NCBI RefSeq assembly: GCF_018603885.1
Contig: NZ_JAHGAW010000005.1
Coordinates: forward strand, 186,001 to 250,000
Source: Sphingobium nicotianae
GTDB taxonomy: Bacteria; Pseudomonadota; Alphaproteobacteria; Sphingomonadales; Sphingomonadaceae
Direction of reading: 5' to 3'
Length of the DNA: 64,000 nt
Under the pieces are notes generated by a model. It did no database searches and was not told the DNA's origin. It saw only the letters and a program-made list of their open reading frames with translations. Each line of letters begins with the position of its first letter. Within the stretch, counting starts at the first letter, position 1. Shown piece after piece: positions 26,197 to 34,272 of the stretch. Made by a program: the position numbers and the translations under genes.

Positions 26197-26983
26197 TGGG
26201 TGGCGTGGACAATTCGAACGACGGCTATCCGGCATTTTCCCCCGGAAGCCGACAGTCAGGACGCGACGCCATTGCGGTCATTTGAGCACGATGGGATAAT
26301 CCCCGAAAGCTGCCGCTCAGGCCTGCCCGATGATGTTCAGTATCTCGTGGTAACGAGCTTCATTGATGCCCGCTCGCTGCTCCAGTGCCAAACGACTCTC
26401 ATCGCCTGGTTTCAGATAGAGTGACGGACGCTTCGACGGGTCGCGGAATTGAATAACAACGGGAGTGCCCAGCGATCCCGAATAGGCTGGTAAGGCGTTG
26501 GCGAGTTTGCCTAAATGGGTTGGTTCCGAGTTTCCGTCCTCGTCATAGAGCTCAAGATAGCGCTCGAATGTCGGCCAATCGACTTCCGCCCAAACGCCCC
26601 AACCAAAATTGCCCGACGCTTCGGCAAACGGCATGTCGAGCACGCAACGGATGAAATTGCGTTCGTCGAACTGACAGAGATCGTTATTGAAGCGAGCTTT
26701 CTCACTACGCTCGGCTTCGGGTATCGCCCATACTTCGTGTGGGAGCTTATAGGCCCAGTCGGTCACGAGACCGATGTGCTCCTGCCCGCAGATCGAGCAA
26801 ATGAAACTGTCGCTCAAGTGCTGCTCCCAAGGTTCATCGTGGTGATAGCGCTCCGTCCGCTTTGGTCCATCGGATATTCTGAAGCTGCCTTTCCGTAAAC
26901 CACGACTTTTCAGCCATCCTGCCTCGATTGTCGGCGCTTAAGAGCGGACAATCATCGAAGTAGGAATTTGTCCACGCGGCCTA
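26197..26983. mobile_element. cassette-like element B with the same arms as element A
   Basis: The left arm (26197 to about 26276) shares with element A a run of about 80 bases at roughly three-quarters identity, including TTCGAACGACGG, CGGCATTTT, AGCCGAC and GCGACGCCA. The right arm (26904-26983) shares GACTTTTCAGCCATCC, TCGATTG, CGGCGCTTAAGAG, GGACAA and GTCCACGCGGCC. The ends are inverted copies of GCGTGGRCAAATTC. One minus-strand gene lies between. No recombinase is present. The right end overlaps the stop codon of the next gene. Confidence 0.65.
26317..26817 (-). CDS. DUF2199 family protein, sole cargo of element B
   Basis: The 166-residue protein begins FICSICGQEHIGL, the CxxC...H pattern of DUF2199, and continues with PHEVWAIPEAERSEKARFNND and CQFDERNFIRCVLDMP, both typical of that family. 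The biochemical function of DUF2199 is not known to me. Its orientation and position relative to the two arms equal those of the unrelated gene in element A. Confidence 0.82.
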   Translation of the reverse strand: MSDSFICSICGQEHIGLVTDWAYKLPHEVWAIPEAERSEKARFNNDLCQFDERNFIRCVLDMPFAEASGNFGWGVWAEVDWPTFERYLELYDEDGNSEPTHLGKLANALPAYSGSLGTPVVIQFRDPSKRPSLYLKPGDESRLALEQRAGINEARYHEILNIIGQA

Positions 26984-27580
26984 GATGTTCGATACGAACC
27001 ATATAACGAACATGGCAACGCCCAGCAGTGCGAGAGCAAGCAGCACGCGGACGATCACGGGATCGCTTGCGGCGACCTCCTTCGGCCATGGGAGGGTCAG
27101 CGCCCTAAGCGCGGCGATGAAGGCGGCGGTCGCTCCCGCCACTCGAACCCAGTCCAGCTGCACCCACAGACGCGCCATGGCGACGGATTGCGCGTCGGTT
27201 ATGCTATCCCGCGGGGAGCCGACGCCGTGATAATAGAGTGCGGCGTTCATCGGCCAGAAGGCAACGACGGTCAGGATCAGCAAAGTGAGAATGCCGATGG
27301 ATGGAATGCAGAGTAGCCAGCGGTAACGCCAAGGCGTCTTCCAGCCTGCGACCAGCGCGCCGAACCCGGCGATCAGCAACCCGGCCGAAAAGGGAATGAA
27401 GAACATGCCGGTGTCGACGGGCCAGGCCTTGCCGTAGGGCATCATCGCAAGGGATTGCGGGGGATTGGCGCTCCAGGCCCCGGCCAGCACCAGAAGGTCG
27501 AACAGTTTCGCGCCTAGCAGCGGACCGCCAGCCAATGCGGCGAGCCAAAGAAATCCCTTTGTTGCCCGTTCCCTCGCCAT
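26981..27580 (-). CDS. small polytopic membrane protein, DUF1772-like
   Basis: A 199-residue protein with about five hydrophobic helices. The third part (WPMNAALYYHGV, then LWVQLDWVRVAGATAAFIAAL) resembles DUF1772/anthrone-oxygenase-like membrane proteins, but the match is loose. It follows the DUF998 gene by 9 bases on the same strand, so they are one unit. Its TAG stop codon coincides with the terminus of element B, so its original C-terminus may have been altered. Confidence 0.6.
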   Translation of the reverse strand: MARERATKGFLWLAALAGGPLLGAKLFDLLVLAGAWSANPPQSLAMMPYGKAWPVDTGMFFIPFSAGLLIAGFGALVAGWKTPWRYRWLLCIPSIGILTLLILTVVAFWPMNAALYYHGVGSPRDSITDAQSVAMARLWVQLDWVRVAGATAAFIAALRALTLPWPKEVAASDPVIVRVLLALALLGVAMFVIWFVSNI

Positions 27581-27589
27581 AGCCGCCTC

Positions 27590-28249
27590 TCAGACCTTTG
27601 AGCCGCGATCGGTCGCACCTTGCGGGGCAGGGATTGCGGTCAACCACAGGCTGTTTGAAATGAGCCATGCGACCAAGACCAGGACAAAAAGACGGTTGGT
27701 GATCCCGTAGGGCGCGCCCCGGTGCAATGTCAGGTACTGCGCGACGAAGGCGACGACGAGGAGCGCTGCAAATATGAGCGCTGGCCCGAAGCGACGTCGC
27801 CAGCGTGGATCGCCGCGATAGCTGAAGGCCAGGCACAGCGTCGAAACCAAAATGCTTACGACGTTCACCAGAAAGCTGATGGCATGGATGTCGCCTGTTC
27901 GGGTCGATGGGGCTGTCTCGAGATCGGTTGGAAAAAGGGCGGTCACGACAAGACCGGCGAATGTCACGAGCAGAAGTGCGGCGCCGATCCGGCCGAGCCA
28001 CGATTTAGACCCATCGTGAAACAAGCCGATCGCCAGCGCAAGACAGCCCAGAGACATCGCGACAAAGGCGCTGGTCATGATCCATCCCCATCGTCCGACC
28101 GCGTAATCGCTGATCATGTGATCGACGATCGTATAGTCCGGGCGAATAGCGTGCATGAGCAGCAGAGCCAATGCGAAGTAAAGGAAGAGGCCAGCGGCGG
28201 CCATCGGCACCGGCCGCAGCGAGCCGGTTCCTGTTGGCGACTGGACCAT
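27590..28249 (-). CDS. DUF998 membrane protein
   Basis: This 219-residue protein has six or so hydrophobic helices. The DUF998 pattern is seen: near the start YTIVDHMISDYAVGRWGW, then FPTDLETAPSTRTGDIHAISF. The family has no established function. It is the first gene of a two-gene unit that diverges from a winged-helix/TPR regulator at 28379, which is a natural candidate for its control. Confidence 0.75.
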   Translation of the reverse strand: MVQSPTGTGSLRPVPMAAAGLFLYFALALLLMHAIRPDYTIVDHMISDYAVGRWGWIMTSAFVAMSLGCLALAIGLFHDGSKSWLGRIGAALLLVTFAGLVVTALFPTDLETAPSTRTGDIHAISFLVNVVSILVSTLCLAFSYRGDPRWRRRFGPALIFAALLVVAFVAQYLTLHRGAPYGITNRLFVLVLVAWLISNSLWLTAIPAPQGATDRGSKV

Positions 28250-28378
28250 GATGCTGTCTCCCCCGATCGAAGCTGGGCGGCCTTGCAGAGCCTGTGCCTG
28301 CCGAATGGCTCGACAGGTTCCTGGCTCGGGTTTAGACCGTCACGAGACCTAACGGTGTGAAAAACCCTGAAATCTGAA

Positions 28379-29725
28379 ATGCAACCGGCCCAGACCCAGA
28401 TTTTGGCATTCGGCGACTTCCTGCTTGATGTTCGCCGGCGGCGGCTGACGGATCGCGCGACCGGCGTGCCAAGCACTCTGTCGGGCCGCCCCCTTGATAC
28501 GTTGATCTACCTTGCCGTCCGCTCCGGCGTTCTGGTTTCTAAAGAGGAGCTGATGGCGGCGATCTGGCGCGGCGTCACGGTCGAAGACAACAGCCTCGCC
28601 AAATGCATCTCCGCGATTCGCAATGCCCTCGGCGAGAATCCCAGCGACAACCGCTTCATCGTTACGGAGGCCAGACGGGGCTACCGGTTCGTCGCTGAAA
28701 TCAAAACACTCGAGCCGGTCGAGCCGAGCCTATCTTCCCGACGCCTGAGTGCCAGCCCGCAGGCGAGCCAGCTCTTCGTCTCTGGGTGGTCCGCGCTGAC
28801 CAGGCCGGGTGGCGCGACCCTTTGGCGTGGTCTGGATCATCTCCAACAAGCGGTGCAGATCGATCCGCAATTCGCGCTCGCCCATGCCTGTGTCGCGGGT
28901 GGATACGCGCTGCTGGGGGTCTTCGGGCTGGCTGCGCCGCGGGATGTGTTTCCCAAGGCGCATGCCGCAGCCATCGCCGCGATAGAGGCTGACGCCACGC
29001 TGGCGGACGGGCACGCCCAGCTGGGCCACGTTTATACCATGTTCGAATTCGATTTTGCCGCTGCCGACGGATGTTACCGCCGTGCTCTCGATCTCAATCC
29101 GGATTGCCTCGTGGCGCTTCACTATAGAGCGCTCCAGGCAATCTGTGCCGGGCGATTCGAGGACGCATTGCGCGATCTCCGCCGGGCACAGGCCATCGAG
29201 CCTCTGGCGGCCAATGTCAGCGCCAATATCGCGATGGCCTATTATTATGCCGGGGAATATGACCAGGCGATCGCGCAAGCGGAAGCGACGCTAGAGCTTG
29301 CCCCCCAGTTCGCCCACGCGCAGTCCCTGCTCGGGCGCAGCTGGTTGCGTTTAGGCGATGTCGATCGGGCGCTTGAGCTTTTCCATCTCCGCAGCGGGGA
29401 AACGATCGGCAGTGCTGCCGATTTGCCGGCAGCACTGGCGCTTGCGGGAAGACACGTGGAATCGAGACTGTGTCTGGATGAGCTTCGTGCCGCGCGCGAT
29501 CGACGTTATGTCTCGGCCTTCGACATCGCCACCATTTACGCCGCACACAATGCGACCAACGACGCATTGGATTGGCTGGAAATCGCCCTCGCTGAACGCG
29601 CCCAGCCAATCTCCGCCCTTGCCGTTGATCCCGCCTTCAAACATCTTGGCGAGGAGCCTCGCTTCCGAGACATGTTGGGCAAGCTCGGTCATACCCATTC
29701 CGGTCAGACATCCAGACGCGCCTGA
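28379..29725 (+). CDS. winged-helix (CadC-like) regulator with TPR repeats
   Basis: The 448-residue protein has an N-terminal Trans_reg_C winged helix, residues 1-105 (KEELMAAIWRGVTVEDNSLAKCISAIRNALGE in outline; GYRFVAEI wing). It is followed by tetratricopeptide-like helices from about 165 to 440 (for example GHAQLGHVYTMFEFDFAAAD, ALDLNPDCLVALHYRALQ). No membrane helix joins the two, unlike true CadC. The TPR part probably senses a partner or ligand. It is divergent from the DUF998 and DUF1772-like genes. Confidence 0.82.
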   Translation: MQPAQTQILAFGDFLLDVRRRRLTDRATGVPSTLSGRPLDTLIYLAVRSGVLVSKEELMAAIWRGVTVEDNSLAKCISAIRNALGENPSDNRFIVTEARRGYRFVAEIKTLEPVEPSLSSRRLSASPQASQLFVSGWSALTRPGGATLWRGLDHLQQAVQIDPQFALAHACVAGGYALLGVFGLAAPRDVFPKAHAAAIAAIEADATLADGHAQLGHVYTMFEFDFAAADGCYRRALDLNPDCLVALHYRALQAICAGRFEDALRDLRRAQAIEPLAANVSANIAMAYYYAGEYDQAIAQAEATLELAPQFAHAQSLLGRSWLRLGDVDRALELFHLRSGETIGSAADLPAALALAGRHVESRLCLDELRAARDRRYVSAFDIATIYAAHNATNDALDWLEIALAERAQPISALAVDPAFKHLGEEPRFRDMLGKLGHTHSGQTSRRA

Positions 29726-29742
29726 AATCCGGGATCAAACAG

Positions 29743-31794
29743 CTAGAACGCGGCCGAGAGCGAGAGGCGCACGGAGCGGAGAATTTCGCTGGGGAGGCGA
29801 TAGATGCTGGGGCCATATTCCCGATGCCGCGCGTCCAGCAGGCTCTGGCCGATCAAAGCGATATCGAGGCGGTCCGCCACCCGCCAGCCCAGGCGGGCGT
29901 CCAGTTGCGTGTAGGCCGGGATGGTCGAGGGCGTGCCGCCGGTATCGACAGCCGACAGGGCGCTGATGCGACGGAGGGCCAGATCCAGCTCCACGTTCCG
30001 GCGCAGGTCGAGCCGTGACCTGATCTGGATCTGGCTGCGCGGACTATTGCCCGGCGTGTTGTCCGCGAGGGGGGTCACGTCCGGGCGGGCGGGCGTCACA
30101 TGGGCGATCATCAGGTCGTAATTGGCCGAGAGCCGCCAGGCCGGAGTCACCTGCCAGTGCGCGGAAATCTCGCCGCCATAGGTCCGCCCCCTGGCAAGGT
30201 TGTTGAGGTCGACGGTGAGCAGGAGATGGGGCGGGGAGGGCGTCAGGACGAACTGAGGCGCCCGCGTCGTCGAGGTCCCCAGATCATCGTAGATCGTGTA
30301 GTAGGCCGCGAGATCGAGGTTCAGATCGGGCGTGATCGTGGTGCGATAGCCCGCTTCGAAGGCGATCGCCTGCTCCGAACGCTGATCGAGGTTGCCGATC
30401 GCCTGGATGAGGACCGGCGGATTGTCCGGGGTGGCGGCGAGATCGAGGCGGGTCAGCCGCTCCCTGAGCGACGGCACGCGCACGGCGCGCGAGGCGGCGA
30501 TCCAGATCGTGTTGCCGGGCCGGGGCGACCAGACGGCGCGGAGCGTGGGCTCATATTCAAGGCCGGTGGAACTGGTATGCTCCAGCTTCAGCCCGGCGAT
30601 CAGCTGCAGCTTCGGGGACAGGGTGATCGTGTCCTGCGCGAAGATGTTTGCCGTCCGGATCGATGTCCGCGGAGTGACGAGACTCAGGTACGGGCTGGGG
30701 GACTGAAAGAACTTCACGTAACGGTATCCGGCGCCCCAGACGATCTCGTGATGCCCCCCCAAAGTGAAGTGGTGGCGCGCTTCGATGTCATAGGTGTCAC
30801 TGCGCATGCCGCCCAGCAGTTCTCCGGTGTAGGCGCGGTCGAAGAAGGCCTGCACGGTGATGTCGGACCCGGCCGACAGATCGTGGCGCCAGTTCGCCAG
30901 CGCATGGCCCCCGCTGAAGCGCTCGACGATCGCGCTTGCGCTGGGCGGCGCGCCGAGGATCGGCAGCGTCACCCGCGCGTCGTTGCGCTCCGAGTAGATT
31001 TCACCCTGAACGCGCAGCTCGTCCGCCACGGAGGGCTGCCAGTTGACGTCGAAGCCCGCGCGGATCTGCCTGGCCGCGTCGCCGGCCTCGTCCCCGGTGG
31101 TGGTGACGCTGTCGCCATGGCTGGAGGCCTTGAGCCAGATCCGATAGCTGGCGGTGGCGGACAGCGTGCCGCCATAGCGCAGCGCCACGTCCGCCGAGCG
31201 GGTCCCGCCGACGAGGCTCGCCATCCAGCCCTGGGTGTCCTCGGGCGACCTGGTGATGATGTTGATCACCCCGTTCACGGCATTGGCGCCCCACAGCGCG
31301 CCGCCACTGCCGCGGATCACCTCGATGCGGGCAATGTCCTGCAGCGGCATGTCCTGCACATTCCAGAACACCCCCGCGAAGTTCTGCGAGTAGATCGAAC
31401 GGCCGTCCACCAGCACCAGCAGCTTGGAGGAATAGATGTCGTTATTGCCACGGATGCTGACCGCCCAATGGGTGGCGTCGGCCTGCGCGACCTCGATGCC
31501 GGGTGCCATGCGCAGGATGTCGGGCAGGTTGGTCGCGCCCGAGCGGCGGATGTCGTCCTGGCTGATCACGAAGATCGCCGCGGCCGCCTGGCCGAGCCGT
31601 TCCGGACGTTTGGAGACGCTGGTCACCTCGACGTTCATCAATTGCTCGAGCGACAGGTCGGTGAGGTCTTCGTCCTGCGCGGCGTAAGCGGGCGCGGCGG
31701 CAAGCATGCCCGCGACCGTCAGGAGCGGGACGAGGCAGACGGCCGGGCGAGGTCTGACCGTCGATTGTCGCGAACGGATCGGCAAGCGGCCCAT
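29743..31794 (-). CDS. TonB-dependent outer-membrane receptor
   Basis: This 683-residue receptor has a signal peptide ending AYAAQDEDL and a TonB-box-like segment. The plug domain spans about residues 60-180 (VISQDDIRRSGATNLPDILRMAPG, VLVDGRSIYS, IARIEVIRGSGGALWGANAVNGVINI). The barrel ends in a C-terminal Phe (RLSLSAAF), as needed for outer-membrane insertion. The plug is of the BtuB/FepA-like group. The substrate cannot be read, and no transporter partner is adjacent. Confidence 0.92.
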   Translation of the reverse strand: MGRLPIRSRQSTVRPRPAVCLVPLLTVAGMLAAAPAYAAQDEDLTDLSLEQLMNVEVTSVSKRPERLGQAAAAIFVISQDDIRRSGATNLPDILRMAPGIEVAQADATHWAVSIRGNNDIYSSKLLVLVDGRSIYSQNFAGVFWNVQDMPLQDIARIEVIRGSGGALWGANAVNGVINIITRSPEDTQGWMASLVGGTRSADVALRYGGTLSATASYRIWLKASSHGDSVTTTGDEAGDAARQIRAGFDVNWQPSVADELRVQGEIYSERNDARVTLPILGAPPSASAIVERFSGGHALANWRHDLSAGSDITVQAFFDRAYTGELLGGMRSDTYDIEARHHFTLGGHHEIVWGAGYRYVKFFQSPSPYLSLVTPRTSIRTANIFAQDTITLSPKLQLIAGLKLEHTSSTGLEYEPTLRAVWSPRPGNTIWIAASRAVRVPSLRERLTRLDLAATPDNPPVLIQAIGNLDQRSEQAIAFEAGYRTTITPDLNLDLAAYYTIYDDLGTSTTRAPQFVLTPSPPHLLLTVDLNNLARGRTYGGEISAHWQVTPAWRLSANYDLMIAHVTPARPDVTPLADNTPGNSPRSQIQIRSRLDLRRNVELDLALRRISALSAVDTGGTPSTIPAYTQLDARLGWRVADRLDIALIGQSLLDARHREYGPSIYRLPSEILRSVRLSLSAAF

Positions 31795-31960
31795 TCGCCC
31801 AGCAGATCACAGGGAGCCGGCAAGAATAATGACATATATCATGGACAGATATCGCTATCCCCGTTTCGTTAAACCTTCGGCGGCAAAGCAGGACAGGATT
31901 CCGCCGCCAACGAGAGGTTGCGCTCACGGAAGTCGCGACTTTCATTCTCGAGTCCGTTCG

Positions 31961-32722
31961 TCAGACAAGGAGCTCCGCCGCCATCCAAAGGGCCATGGCG
32001 ACCATCATCACGTCCTCGGTCAACGAGACGAAGCCGAGCGGCACATTGCTGCCGCCGCCGACGCAGGCGCATTTGAGGCTGCGCTTCTCGACATAGACCG
32101 CCTTGTAGATCGAGACGGCGCCGATGCCGCCGATGATGAGCGCGACCGGAATGGCGAGCAGGGGCAGGAGGCCGGTGAGCATCAGCAGCCCCGCACCGAG
32201 CTGGGCGAAGGGATAGGCATAGGCATAGGGCACGGAGCGGCGGGCGAGCAGGTCATAGCCCAGGAACATCGTGGCGAAGCGATCGAGATCCTGCAGCTTG
32301 AGCATGGCGAGCAGGACCATGCAGAGCGCGATGAAGCGCGCGGCCGTGGTCATGCCGAGGAGCGGCGTCGCGGTCAGCCAGTCGATCGCCAGCGCGATCA
32401 GCGCCGCCACGGCGAACACGGCGATCACCGGCGTGTAGCTGGTCGCGGCGGGATCCCTGACCCTCAGGCCGAAGAAGCGGCGCAGATCGTCATAGCCGCC
32501 AATGCGCCGGCCATCGATGAAGGTCTGCGGCGTGGTCGGCACGCCATGCTCCGCCTTGAAGGCGTCGGTCTCGGCGCGGGTGGTCAGCCAGTGATCCTCG
32601 ATCGCATAGCCCTTGCTGCGCAGCAGGTGGCGCGCCTTAAGGCCATAAGGGCAGATGTGGGTGGGCATGACCATCCGGTAGAGGATGGCGCGCTTGGGCG
32701 CGTGTGTCTGGGGCGATGCCAT
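31961..32722 (-). CDS. glutaredoxin fused to a MauE/DoxX-like membrane domain
   Basis: The 253-residue protein has an N-terminal thioredoxin-fold part (residues 12-85) with CPYG, a single-Cys glutaredoxin-like active site (Cys24), and VPTTPQTFIDG with the cis-Pro loop. Residues 110-250 form four membrane helices of MauE/DoxX type, ending with SLKCACVGGGSNVPLG (a CxC pair). I start at the ATG at 32722, downstream of the mer-type promoter. Expression is probably controlled by the divergent MerR-like protein. A membrane thiol-handling role is likely; the substrate is unknown. Confidence 0.82.
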   Translation of the reverse strand: MASPQTHAPKRAILYRMVMPTHICPYGLKARHLLRSKGYAIEDHWLTTRAETDAFKAEHGVPTTPQTFIDGRRIGGYDDLRRFFGLRVRDPAATSYTPVIAVFAVAALIALAIDWLTATPLLGMTTAARFIALCMVLLAMLKLQDLDRFATMFLGYDLLARRSVPYAYAYPFAQLGAGLLMLTGLLPLLAIPVALIIGGIGAVSIYKAVYVEKRSLKCACVGGGSNVPLGFVSLTEDVMMVAMALWMAAELLV

Positions 32723-32754
32723 CGGGCGGTCCTTGTTCTGGCTGCGATGGCCCT

Positions 32755-32786
32755 CATATGGGGTCCGTACCATAGTACGGAGTCAA
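32755..32786 (-). promoter_or_regulatory. mer-type operator/promoter between the MerR-like and glutaredoxin genes
   Basis: Read on the minus strand: -35 TTGACT (32786-32781), the dyad TCCGTAC-TATG-GTACGGA (32781-32764), and CATATG as -10 (32760-32755). The 20-bp spacer is typical of MerR-family promoters. TTGACTCCGTAC..GTACGG is the same as the classical Tn501/Tn21 mer operator as I remember it, except for the four central bases. Confidence 0.85.
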
Positions 32787-32789
32787 GGG

Positions 32790-33200
32790 ATGGCCGACAT
32801 GACGATCGCGACGCTGGCCCGGGCCGGCGGGGTAGGGGTCGAGACCGTGCGCTTCTATCAGCGGCGCGGGCTGATCGAGGTGCCGGCGCGGGGCGGAGGC
32901 AATGGCCTGAGCGGCGGCATCCGGCGCTATGGCGACGCGCATCTGCGACGGCTGCGCTTCATCCGGTCCGCCCAGGGCGCGGGCTTCACGCTGGAGCAGA
33001 TCGGCGAATTGCTGACGCTCGACGCCAATGACGACCGGGCGAGGGCACAGGCGCTCGCGACCGAGCAGATCGCGGCGCTGGATGTGCGCATCGCGGACTT
33101 GCAGCGGGCGCGCGCCGCCTTGCAGGATCTCGCGCGGCAATGCGCCCATTCCGGTGAGGGGGAATGCCCGATCCTGACCTCGTTCGATCGGCCGCGGTGA
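32790..33200 (+). CDS. MerR-family metal- or thiol-responsive regulator
   Basis: The 136-residue protein is very close to mercuric MerR in the DNA-binding part (GVETVRFYQRRGLIEVP, GGIRRYGDAHLRRLRFIRSAQ). However, the Cys at about MerR position 82 is replaced by an Asp-rich stretch (DANDD). The C-terminal pair is Cys118 and Cys126 with seven residues between, the spacing seen in CueR rather than MerR. The effector is therefore unclear. It diverges from the glutaredoxin-membrane gene, with the operator between them. Confidence 0.88.
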   Translation: MADMTIATLARAGGVGVETVRFYQRRGLIEVPARGGGNGLSGGIRRYGDAHLRRLRFIRSAQGAGFTLEQIGELLTLDANDDRARAQALATEQIAALDVRIADLQRARAALQDLARQCAHSGEGECPILTSFDRPR

Positions 33201-33413
33201 TTCGCGCGGCCGGCTCCATTTAAGCGATGACTGATCGAGGAAGATATTTTACTGAAATAACAGAGATGTATCAAAATGTAACCATTTGCACGCGGATATA
33301 ATTAAGTTATGTGGTTAATTCTGCGGAATAGAACAAAAGATAGTTAATCGGCTTTCATTATAAACGATCGTTCATTCATTCTCCCAGTTGCATGATCAAT
33401 GGGAGGAATTGTC

Positions 33414-34211
33414 ATGAATAAACTTGCACTTGTTACGCTGGCTGCGGCCGGTGCGTTCATTGCGTCGCCCTCGTTCGCGGCGACGCAGATCATTTCCAAC
33501 ATCAGTGGCCTGCCGGTCCCGGCTGGCACGACCTGGGGCGTGCTGCCCGGCGAGAATAGCGGCACCGTCGCGATCACCACGGCCGCACCGCGCTCGGGCA
33601 ACGCGTCGCTCGAGCTGACCGGCGACCGCACCCGCGTGCAGACGGGCGTGCAATATGCCCCCGCCACCAACATGGGTCTGGTCTCGCAGGTGCAGAGCCT
33701 GATCTTCGACTGGCAGGTTGCCGCCGACAGCGCCCGCCTGACCTACACGCCGGCCCTGCGCCTCCTGGTCCAGGATGGCGCGCAGCGTAGCGAGCTGATC
33801 TGGGAAGGCGTCTATAACGCCGGCACGAACGGCTTCGCCAACACGAACCCCGCCGGCGCGTGGTACAGCACCACCTCGTCCGATGTCTTCTGGCAGTATG
33901 TTGCCGGCATCGGCCCGAACGAGACGGGCCCGGGCAACTCGCTGGTGCTCAAGTCGATCGCCGACTGGGTCTCGACCTACAGCAGCTCGGCATTCGTCGC
34001 CGGCCTCAGCGTCGGTGCCGGCAGCGGTGCGTTGCCGGGCTACCATGCCTTTGTCGACAATGTGACGTTCACGACGGCCACGGGTTCGACGACCTACAAC
34101 TTCGACACGGCGGCGGTGCCCGAGCCCGCGACCTGGGGCATGATGATCGGCGGTCTCGCGCTGGTCGGCGCCTCGATGCGTCGCCGCAAGATGGCCGTCA
34201 GCTTCGCCTGA
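33414..34211 (+). CDS. secreted protein with PEP-CTERM sorting signal
   Basis: This 265-residue protein has an N-terminal signal peptide (LALVTLAAAGAFIASPSFA), a Ser/Thr/Asn-rich beta body, and the C-terminal VPEPATWGMMIGG...LVGASMRRRK, a standard PEPxxWGMMI-type anchor with hydrophobic helix and basic tail. Such proteins are cut and released or anchored by exosortase/EpsH systems, often with exopolysaccharide. GGGAGG lies 7 bases before the ATG at 33414. A strong terminator follows. Confidence 0.88.
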   Translation: MNKLALVTLAAAGAFIASPSFAATQIISNISGLPVPAGTTWGVLPGENSGTVAITTAAPRSGNASLELTGDRTRVQTGVQYAPATNMGLVSQVQSLIFDWQVAADSARLTYTPALRLLVQDGAQRSELIWEGVYNAGTNGFANTNPAGAWYSTTSSDVFWQYVAGIGPNETGPGNSLVLKSIADWVSTYSSSAFVAGLSVGAGSGALPGYHAFVDNVTFTTATGSTTYNFDTAAVPEPATWGMMIGGLALVGASMRRRKMAVSFA

Positions 34212-34231
34212 TCCGGACGTAGATGGTGAGG

Positions 34232-34263
34232 GGCTCGGATCGGTCGATCCGGGCCCTTTTTTT
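34232..34263 (+). terminator. rho-independent terminator after the PEP-CTERM gene
   Basis: GGCTCGGATC and GATCCGGGCC form a 10-bp stem (one G-T pair) around GGTC, followed by seven T. Strong canonical form. It lies between convergent genes and may also slow the kinase transcript from the other side. Confidence 0.9.
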
Positions 34264-34272
34264 GTCGGCGGG

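Noticed and set aside
30100..31872. 590-codon frame opposite the TonB receptor
   Set aside because: Antisense shadow; the receptor has signal peptide, plug motifs and terminal Phe.
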